Shown: in pieces, positions 41,722 to 48,474 of the stretch
How the letters are laid out: each line of letters starts with the position of its first letter
Numbering within the stretch: position 1 is the first letter of the stretch
The notes under the pieces: model-generated
The model's input: the letters and a program-made list of their open reading frames with translations, nothing else
What the model was told of the DNA's origin: nothing
Database searches by the model: none
Position numbers and translations under genes: made by a program
Assembly (NCBI GenBank): GCA_902780505.1
Contig: CACZFN010000017.1
Span: 1 to 64,000 of the forward strand
Origin: an uncultured Ruminococcus sp.
GTDB taxonomy: Bacteria; Bacillota; Clostridia; Oscillospirales; Ruminococcaceae
Direction: 5' to 3'
DNA length: 64,000 nt

Positions 41722-42891
41722 ATGGACGATTATAGAGTTGTAAAAGGTGAAGAAGGAGAAAGATATGTAGGTGAAATATTGAAAAATGTCCTTTTACGTA
41801 TGGATTATGAGTATAGGCTTGTTCAGAATACATATCTGCCTTTTAAATCTGTATACGGTGAATTTGGATATATTTCAGCAGAATTCGATTTTACTGTTTT
41901 TACACCTTTTTATATTTACATCATCGAAGTAAAAAATGAATCTTACTCTAATTGTGATTACTCAGCTCCGCTTTGGGAACTTAATGACAAAGATAAAACT
42001 ACAGTATCAAATGCCATCAACCAAAATCATACCCACAAGGAAGTCTTTTGTTCAGAGATGAATATTCCTCTTGAGAAGGTAATAACAATTGAAATATTGC
42101 TAGATAATGACGATGTTATCAAAGAAAAAACATCCTTTCCTAACGATTTTGTTTTTGGAAAAGAAGAACTTGAAGATAACCTTTTTTACTTGTTATCTTC
42201 GGAAAATTGTATCCGTCTTGATTGTCAAAAAAATTATGACAGCTTTATAAAATTAGTTGAGGATAAAGGAATCACAAAAGAAGAACATATTGCGATTTTA
42301 AAGCGGACTGAAAAAATAGAAACGAGAATAAGAAATGTTATTAAAAAGAAAAAACGTATTGAATATATTCCTTTTAAGAGAACTGATATTGTAAAATGCA
42401 ATTGTTGCGGTGTTGGTAATCTGAGATTTAAGGATAAATTATACAAGTCAACTGAAAAAAACAAAAAAGATAGCAGGCATTATTTTCTGGGATGTTCAAG
42501 CTATGGAAATAGTAATATAAGCTGTAATCGTGGATTAGTATATGTTGATGATAATAAGGAAATTTATGAATTCTTGACTTTAAAACCTATACATATCGAG
42601 AACAGGAATAACTGGGGAGATGAGCGAGTGAATAAAACAGTACTAGATGAGATGAATGAGATCAAAAAACGGAGTGATAAACTGATTAAAGAGAATGAAG
42701 AATGCAATAACCGAATTAAAGAACTTAGTATTTCACTCAAAAGCATTCAGAATGATAAAAATGCAGCAGAAGCACGAATTATTGAACTAAAAAGTGAAAA
42801 TACTTATCTTAAAGCAGATAATAAAACCAAAGCTGAAGAGATAAGTTGTTTCAAAAAAATATTTGGAAGATTTTATATACGTTCAAAGTAG
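41722..42891 (+). CDS. NERD-domain protein with zinc ribbon and coiled coil
   Basis: 389 residues. NERD (nuclease-related) domain at about 5-130: KGEEGERYVGEILKNVL, then EFDFTVFTPFYIYIIEVKN with the D...E-V-K nuclease-like residues. A zinc ribbon follows (VKCNCCGVGNLRF...FLGCSSYGNSNISCNRG, about 230-275) and then a coiled coil (about 305-370). ATG at 41722 with AAGGAG; the in-frame extension to 41590 is not translated in my view. It sits just before the RloC-like gene and could act with it or alone in DNA binding or cleavage. Confidence 0.8.
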   Translation: MDDYRVVKGEEGERYVGEILKNVLLRMDYEYRLVQNTYLPFKSVYGEFGYISAEFDFTVFTPFYIYIIEVKNESYSNCDYSAPLWELNDKDKTTVSNAINQNHTHKEVFCSEMNIPLEKVITIEILLDNDDVIKEKTSFPNDFVFGKEELEDNLFYLLSSENCIRLDCQKNYDSFIKLVEDKGITKEEHIAILKRTEKIETRIRNVIKKKKRIEYIPFKRTDIVKCNCCGVGNLRFKDKLYKSTEKNKKDSRHYFLGCSSYGNSNISCNRGLVYVDDNKEIYEFLTLKPIHIENRNNWGDERVNKTVLDEMNEIKKRSDKLIKENEECNNRIKELSISLKSIQNDKNAAEARIIELKSENTYLKADNKTKAEEISCFKKIFGRFYIRSK

Positions 42892-43023
42892 ATAATTATT
42901 TTGAAACAGATGATATATGAAAACAATATAATCAATCTGCATCCCCAAAACAGAATATATATAACGACAAAAATATGACCAGCATAATATAGCAAATTGC
43001 TATTATAAAGAAGGATATATATT

Positions 43024-45426
43024 ATGATAGAAGACTTTAATGGAATAAAAATAAAAGGACGATGCTTCTCAAAGAAAACTTCACTTATATTTTTTAAAAA
43101 GGATAAATCACGTCTTTGTATCGTATATGGAAAAAATGGAAGTGGAAAAAGCACAATATCGAAATCATTACAAGGTATAGCCTCTGATATATCATTAGAA
43201 TTGATTTCAAAAGATGATGTGTTATCAATTGAAAATACCGAAATCCATGTATTTAATGAGGAATTCATTAGAGAAAACATTGATGTAAAGTATGACAGTC
43301 TGGATCCGGTTATTCTTTTCGGTGAGCAAGTTACAATAGATAAAAAGATAGAAGAAAAACAAGCTGAATTAGTAAAAACTAAAAACGAAAAAGAGAATAT
43401 AGACGAAGAAATATCTTTATTGAGTAATCCGAAGAATTCAGGATCCTATAAGTATAAAGTTGAAAAAATTAAAGACCATTTAAAATCAGATGGAAATTGG
43501 TTTTCAAGAGAATTAAGAATCAAAGGAAAAAACACGAATATAACTGAAAGCACGTTACGGACTATTTTTGAGAGTAATGTTACTACTCCGAATAAGGATA
43601 CTGCTATATCTGAATATGATAAACTGTCAGCTTTAATAGATAGTTCAAGTAATGGAAAGATAGTTGAATTACTAAAGATTTTAAAATCGCCAGAGAATTT
43701 TTTTGATAGTATTCAAAATATTCTAAGTGAACAAATCGAAAAGCCCGTGTTGAATGAACGTGACAAACTAATATTAGGAATATATGAGAGCAAACAAACT
43801 GGTTTTATAAATGCTATAAAGAAGGATTTTATATCAAAAGACTTAGAATACTGTCCATATTGTTTTCGTGAGATTACCGATGATGAAAAAAAGAGCGTAA
43901 TAGAAGGAATAGAAAAAGTTTTATCTGAAATTGCCAAGAACCATGAAAATGAACTAAAAAAATACGATAACAATATAACTGAGTTGATTCGATCTTTGGA
44001 TAGTATACAGTTGATTGCAGACAAGCTAAAAGATATCTACATAGAGCATTATGAAACCTTTGACGCCCATTTTAAGATACTAAATCAGTTATTAGCTGAA
44101 TGTTCAGAATTACTCCAAAATAAAGTTGACTCATTATTTACGCCAGTGAATTATGATCCAAGTTTATTAAGACAAGAATTTGATGAGGTAAATCGTTCTA
44201 TATTACAACTTGAAAGTGACAGGCAAACATATAATACAAGGATTGAAAAAATAGAAAAAAGCAAAAAAGATGCACTACTTTATAGTCGAGAAATTGCCTA
44301 CTGGGAGTTCAACGATGATTATATAGATTATAAAAGAACTTGTGAACATTATGATCGATTAAAAGATAAAAGCAATAAGTACGAAAGAATTATAGAAAAT
44401 ATACTGAAAGAAATAGATGATTTAAATAACCAAAAGAAAAATGTTGATATTGCGAAGAATCACATCAATACTGCATTAAACTTTATTTTCATGGCTGATA
44501 ACAGACTTAATGTTGAATTAGAAAATGGTAAATATTTCTTGTTATCTAACGGAAAAAGAGTAACTCCTGAAAAGGTATCAATGGGCGAAAGAAATATAAT
44601 AGCACTTTGTTATTTCTTTACCAAGATTTTAAATAACCATAATTCAGATGAATACTATACTGACGAGAGTCTCATTATTATAGATGACCCTATTTCTAGT
44701 TTTGATTATGAAAATATAGTTGGTGTGATTACTTATATGAAATATCAGCTTTCAAAAATAATGGAAGGAAATGCAAATAATAAAATAATTGTAATGTCTC
44801 ACGATTTAAGTACAGCTTTTCATCTAGAAAAAGCATTTAATGAGTTGTCGATAGCAAGATACGGGAAAAACCAAAAGCATCAATTATATGAGTGTTATGA
44901 ATTAAATAATAATCAACTTAATAATTTCAACGGTAATCGTCAAGAATATACTAATCTAATGGAAGAAATATTCAAGTATGCAAAAGGATTAAATTCGCTT
45001 ATAACAGACTTTACGATTGGAAATAGTTTACGCCGTTTATTAGAAGCATTCAGTTCATTTGTTTATAGAAAAGGCATAGAAGATATATCAACAGATGAAG
45101 CTATATTAGAATTATGTAAGGAATATAAAGGGTTTTATAGGAACTATATGTATCGTTTGATTTTAAACAATGAAAGTCATTTTCAAGATAGAGTGAAATC
45201 ATTAAGTGATGTCTATTATTTTGAACAATTTACTCCAGAGCAACTGAAGGACACATCAAAAAAAATAATCTGTTTTCTATACTTGTTGAATCCATTACAT
45301 ATAAAACAACATCTTACCGATGTTGGTGACGACTATGAAGAAATAATAAATGATTGGTTGAATGAGATTCCGAAAATAGAAACGGCTGCACCGAAGGTAC
45401 AGCTGAATAGATTGAGATATGAATAA
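43024..45426 (+). CDS. RloC/PrrC-like AAA ATPase, putative anticodon nuclease
   Basis: 800 residues of the AAA_13 group. Walker A YGKNGSGKST (35-44), coiled coils, a CPYC zinc-hook-like motif (277-280), further coiled coil, ABC-like signature VSMGER (about 518-523), Walker B LIIIDDPISSFD (550-561) and a switch His in MSHD (His593). The C-terminal domain has RxxxE (Arg670, Glu674, in RRLLEAF) and NNESH (His719), fitting the Arg-Glu-His triad of PrrC/RloC nucleases. Such proteins sense DNA damage or restriction failure and cut tRNA anticodons. Catalysis is inferred. RloC also carries the zinc hook, PrrC does not. Confidence 0.78.
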   Translation: MIEDFNGIKIKGRCFSKKTSLIFFKKDKSRLCIVYGKNGSGKSTISKSLQGIASDISLELISKDDVLSIENTEIHVFNEEFIRENIDVKYDSLDPVILFGEQVTIDKKIEEKQAELVKTKNEKENIDEEISLLSNPKNSGSYKYKVEKIKDHLKSDGNWFSRELRIKGKNTNITESTLRTIFESNVTTPNKDTAISEYDKLSALIDSSSNGKIVELLKILKSPENFFDSIQNILSEQIEKPVLNERDKLILGIYESKQTGFINAIKKDFISKDLEYCPYCFREITDDEKKSVIEGIEKVLSEIAKNHENELKKYDNNITELIRSLDSIQLIADKLKDIYIEHYETFDAHFKILNQLLAECSELLQNKVDSLFTPVNYDPSLLRQEFDEVNRSILQLESDRQTYNTRIEKIEKSKKDALLYSREIAYWEFNDDYIDYKRTCEHYDRLKDKSNKYERIIENILKEIDDLNNQKKNVDIAKNHINTALNFIFMADNRLNVELENGKYFLLSNGKRVTPEKVSMGERNIIALCYFFTKILNNHNSDEYYTDESLIIIDDPISSFDYENIVGVITYMKYQLSKIMEGNANNKIIVMSHDLSTAFHLEKAFNELSIARYGKNQKHQLYECYELNNNQLNNFNGNRQEYTNLMEEIFKYAKGLNSLITDFTIGNSLRRLLEAFSSFVYRKGIEDISTDEAILELCKEYKGFYRNYMYRLILNNESHFQDRVKSLSDVYYFEQFTPEQLKDTSKKIICFLYLLNPLHIKQHLTDVGDDYEEIINDWLNEIPKIETAAPKVQLNRLRYE

Positions 45427-45478
45427 TGAAATCTGTTAATATGTCTATCAAAATAAAAACGTAGAGATGTCAGAGGTC

Positions 45479-45498
45479 TGTCCATTACTTGTCCATTA
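45479..45498. repeat. Arm-type direct repeats, element 2 right end
   Basis: TGTCCATTA at 45479-45487 and 45490-45498, period 11, identical to the left-end pair. Between here and 45614 there is only a small ATGCAA/TTGCAT hairpin. Confidence 0.6.
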
Positions 45499-45614
45499 AA
45501 GATATAAAAACTTAGCTTAAAATACTTATGATGCAAAAAGTTGCATTAACGCAAATGCCCTAAAATCGGCACTTTATGAAAGATGAGTTATAGTAATATA
45601 ACCCAAAATTTCAA

Positions 45615-45641
45615 TTCAAGTCCCGTCACTCCGACCAGCAG
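45615..45641. repeat. Right attachment site of element 2 (tRNA-Pro T-arm copy)
   Basis: 27 bp from the T-loop through CCA and CAG, identical to the tRNA-Pro end at 20319-20345 plus flank. Divergence just upstream of the T-loop places the recombination point within these bases. Confidence 0.82.
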
Positions 45642-45676
45642 GAAAGTCCGTAAACACGCAGTTTACGGGCTTTTTT
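45642..45676. terminator. Terminator copy of a third element
   Basis: GAAAGTCCGTAAAC, ACGCA, GTTTACGGGC, then six T: nearly the same as 30808-30843. Confidence 0.6.
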
Positions 45677-45792
45677 CTTTGCCTGAAAACTTCGGCTGTC
45701 CATAGCTTGTTCTAATAAGCTGTATCTTCCTCTCTCTTCCGTCCGGATCGGGCGGAGGAGTTTCTTTTTTGGAAAAGTCAAGGACGTTTGCT
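45663..45792 (-). pseudogene. 3' fragment of a third integrase gene
   Basis: The minus strand encodes ANVLDFSKKETPPPD, PDGRERKIQLIRTSYGQ and a different tail to a TAA at 45663-45665. All but the tail is nearly identical to the end of the element 2 integrase. Homology stops abruptly at 45792, where unrelated sequence begins. It is the scar of a third tandem element that lost its interior. Confidence 0.8.
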
Positions 45793-45921
45793 CTTTTCCT
45801 GACAAACACACATAATTATCAACAAGTATTTTCAAACAGCAAACCGAGTGATTACCGTATTGCTTTTTACTTAGTAATATGCTACTATAATATTATAGGC
45901 AAAAATTTTTTTCAGAAATCT

Positions 45922-45949
45922 TGTAACGAAATGATACTTTCGCCGTCTA
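45922..45949 (+). promoter_or_regulatory. ECF (sigma-W-like) promoter of the sigma operon
   Basis: TGTAAC (45922-45927), 16 bp, CGTCTA (45944-45949). This matches the TGAAAC-N16-CGTa type used by sigma-W-like ECF factors and stands before an ECF sigma gene, implying autoregulation. Confidence 0.6.
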
Positions 45950-45986
45950 ACCTATGTAAGCAAGACGAAAGGAGGTGCGGTGACAA

Positions 45987-46484
45987 GTGGACAACAACCA
46001 GGAAAAGCTATATGAAACCTGTTATATGAAGGTATATTCTTTTGTGATGACGCTGTGCGGCAACAGAGAAACAGCGCAGGAGATAACGCAGGAAACATTT
46101 TTCAGAGCTTTTACCAAAGGGCATACCTTCAGGGGCGAAGCTGAACAGATGTCGTGGCTGTGCGCAATTGCGAAAAACCTGTATACAGACGAGCTACGGC
46201 GTTCATCACGCTTTGAAGGCGAGATACCCGAGCAAATGCCCGACAGAGAAAAAGACATTGAACAGCGGCTTGCTGACAAGGATCAAAGCTTTCTGATACA
46301 TCTTGCTCTGCACGAGCTTGGCGAGCCTTACAAGGAAGTATTTGAACTGAGAGTATTTGGCGAGTTATCCTTTGCGCAGATAGGGCAGATCTTCAAAAAA
46401 ACAGAATCATGGGCTCGTGTCACCTATCACCGTTCACGTATGAAACTGAAAGAGAGGTTAGATAAAAATGAAGTACAGCTGTGA
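45987..46484 (+). CDS. ECF-type RNA polymerase sigma factor (sigma-W-like)
   Basis: 165 residues. Region 2: YSFVMTLCGNRETAQEITQE, TFFRAFTKGHTFRGEAEQMS, WLCAIAKNL; region 4: LHELGEPYKEVFELRVFGEL, SFAQIGQIFKKTESWARVTY. Start is GTG 45987 behind GGAGG (11-bp spacing). The anti-sigma gene overlaps its end by 17 bp. The probable role is an envelope-stress response that includes the two downstream genes. Confidence 0.88.
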   Translation: MDNNQEKLYETCYMKVYSFVMTLCGNRETAQEITQETFFRAFTKGHTFRGEAEQMSWLCAIAKNLYTDELRRSSRFEGEIPEQMPDREKDIEQRLADKDQSFLIHLALHELGEPYKEVFELRVFGELSFAQIGQIFKKTESWARVTYHRSRMKLKERLDKNEVQL

Positions 46485-47436
46485 TATTATAAAAGATCTT
46501 TTGCCGCTGTATGTTGACGGCGTGTGCAGCGAGGACAGCACCGTTGCAGTAGCAGAACATCTGTCGGCCTGCAAAAGCTGCACAGCAGAGTTAGAATCAC
46601 TCAAAAAAAGCTGGGAAATTGAAAAAGTAATAGATAAAGAACGTTTTGATGCACTGTCCTCTCAGGCGAGTTTTTTCAAGCGCAGAAGTGCAGTAGTCGG
46701 GACTGTGTTTGCAGGGGTATTTATGCTGCCCGTTCTTATCTGTCTGATAATAGGGCTTGCAAGCGGCGGGCTTTCATGGGTAATGATCGTTCTGGCGGCT
46801 ATGCTTATACCTGCATCACTTGTTGCAGTTCCGCTTTTAGCCCCCAAAAACAAAGCCCTTTGGACGCTTGGCTCATTTAGTGTAAGCCTGACGGTACTTC
46901 TTGCAGATAGCTGTATCTATACAGGCGGCAACTGGTTTTTCACGGCGGCATTTGCGTCGCTTTTCGGAATAGCTTTGTTTTTTGCGCCATTTGCTGTAAA
47001 GGCAAAGCCGATAGCTGTCAGAATAGGTAAGCGCAAGGGGCTTTCGGTAATGCTGCTCGACACAGGGCTTTATATTCTTATGATGCTTAGCATTGGTCTG
47101 TCAAACGGTCTTGGTGCAGACTACTACAGGATAGCTTTTTCGGTATCCACACCTATACTTGCAGCGGTATGGGGCATATTTCTCACTGTACGATATGCAA
47201 AAACCGGCGGAACGTTAAAGGCAGCTATAAGCTTTGGCATTGCAGCAGCCGCTATGATCATAAGTGACATTATTTTCGGTGTCAGCGAGAAAAGCTCATA
47301 TGTATTCATAGAAGCTTTTGGCGGCAGGGTGGAGTTCAGCTCGTTTACAGCAATTGCAGTAATATGCCTTTCAGTTGGCGCAATACTTGCACTTATAGGT
47401 GTGCTCATATCCAGAAAGGGGGCAAAAGCAAAATGA
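46468..47436 (+). CDS. Zinc-finger anti-sigma factor with multi-pass membrane domain
   Basis: 322 residues. The N-terminal zinc anti-sigma domain carries H31-x3-C35-x2-C38 (AEHLSACKSC), and about eight TM helices run from residue 72 to the end. Most ZAS anti-sigmas have one TM helix, so the large membrane part is unusual and may itself be the sensor. It overlaps the sigma gene by 17 bp and the lipoprotein gene by 4 bp. Confidence 0.83.
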   Translation: MKYSCDIIKDLLPLYVDGVCSEDSTVAVAEHLSACKSCTAELESLKKSWEIEKVIDKERFDALSSQASFFKRRSAVVGTVFAGVFMLPVLICLIIGLASGGLSWVMIVLAAMLIPASLVAVPLLAPKNKALWTLGSFSVSLTVLLADSCIYTGGNWFFTAAFASLFGIALFFAPFAVKAKPIAVRIGKRKGLSVMLLDTGLYILMMLSIGLSNGLGADYYRIAFSVSTPILAAVWGIFLTVRYAKTGGTLKAAISFGIAAAAMIISDIIFGVSEKSSYVFIEAFGGRVEFSSFTAIAVICLSVGAILALIGVLISRKGAKAK

Positions 47437-48362
47437 TGATAAAAAAGATAGCGGCAGCGCTTGCGAGTGCTGCAATTATAAGCCTTTGCAGCTGTTCAGT
47501 CGGGTTTGTAAACAGCACTGATGTAAGGTACGAAAACGATGACAAATACACAGCAGGCAATATAGAGATAAGTGACAGGATAGACACGCTCGATATAGAA
47601 TGGCCGACAGGCAGACTTGATATATATTCAGCCGAAACAGAAAGTGTCACTGTCAAAGAAACAACAAAGGGCAGCCTTGACGACAAAGAGAAAGTACACA
47701 CATGGCATGACGGCAGCAAGCTGCACATTCGCTTCTGCAAATCAGGTGAAAGATACACAGGCGAGGAAAAGAAGCTTGAGATCAGTGTTCCGAAAAGCTT
47801 TGAGATGGAAAATATAAAGATAAACGTTTCATCAGCAGATGTCAGCTGCACAGGGCTGACAGCAAAGACAGCAGAGCTTAATGCATCTTCAGGAAATATA
47901 AGCTTTGAGGGGGATGCTGCAAGCTTTTTGAGCAACAGTTCATCGGGCAATATAATCTTTAACGGCACGGCAGAAAAGATAGACACATCTGCTTCCTCCG
48001 GCAAGGTCACTATCACCCAGAAGGGGCGGGCAGACAGCATCATTACCAAAACGTCCTCGGGTGAGATAACTATAGACGCAGAATATGCAGACACGATTTC
48101 AGCAGATTCCTCCTCAGGGGACAAGAGGATCACGCTTGCAGAAATGCCTCAAAAAACCACCCTTATATCATCTTCAGGCGATGTAAAGCTGACACTTCCA
48201 GATAATTCAGACTTTGATTTGAACATTGAAACCTCCTCCGGTGATATCAGCTATGAAATGCCGCTGTCAAAGACAGATGACAACAACTATACCTGCGGAA
48301 ACGGCGGAAATATGGTAAGTATCTCTACCTCGTCGGGAAATGTACAGATATTAAAAAAGTGA
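47433..48362 (+). CDS. DUF4097-type adhesin-like lipoprotein
   Basis: 309 residues. Signal peptide with a Cys-rich end (IISLCSCSV) suggests a lipoprotein, although the lipobox is not ideal. The rest is the DUF4097 beta-repeat fold: recurring short strands each with an SSG turn (NASSGNISF, NSSSGNIIF, SASSGKVTI, KTSSGEITI, SDSSSGD-like, SSSGDVKLT, ETSSGDISY, STSSGNVQI). Such proteins often accompany ECF/anti-sigma pairs or PspC-like envelope-stress genes. Start overlaps the anti-sigma stop (ATGA). Confidence 0.84.
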   Translation: MMIKKIAAALASAAIISLCSCSVGFVNSTDVRYENDDKYTAGNIEISDRIDTLDIEWPTGRLDIYSAETESVTVKETTKGSLDDKEKVHTWHDGSKLHIRFCKSGERYTGEEKKLEISVPKSFEMENIKINVSSADVSCTGLTAKTAELNASSGNISFEGDAASFLSNSSSGNIIFNGTAEKIDTSASSGKVTITQKGRADSIITKTSSGEITIDAEYADTISADSSSGDKRITLAEMPQKTTLISSSGDVKLTLPDNSDFDLNIETSSGDISYEMPLSKTDDNNYTCGNGGNMVSISTSSGNVQILKK

Positions 48363-48422
48363 TATAAAGCTGATCGGGCAATGAAAACCAATTCCGGCTT
48401 TGATATCCGCCTTACAAAAACA

Positions 48423-48458
48423 AAAGGCACTTCTGCTTATTTGCAGAAATGCCTTTTT
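48423..48458. terminator. Bidirectional terminator
   Basis: AAAGGCA.TTCTGC / GCAGAA.TGCCTTTTT stem-loop between two convergent genes; T-run on the plus strand and A-run on the other side. Confidence 0.8.
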
Positions 48459-48474
48459 ATTATATCCTTTATTT

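Larger units (their letters stand above)
30816..45641. mobile_element. Integrative element 2 at tRNA-Pro, carrying a defence island
   Basis: About 14.8 kb between partial tRNA copies at 30758-30815 and 45615-45641. Integrase, MobC-like protein, excisionase and two regulators occupy the left third, and seven plus-strand defence-type genes fill the rest. Direct repeats TGTCCATTA with period 11 sit near both ends (30862-30881, 45479-45498). No relaxase is seen, so it is either mobilized entirely in trans or has lost transfer. Confidence 0.82.

Noticed and set aside
45626-45835. 69-codon minus-strand frame at the third element scar
   Set aside because: It reads a shifted frame through the integrase fragment; the homologous frame is a different one.
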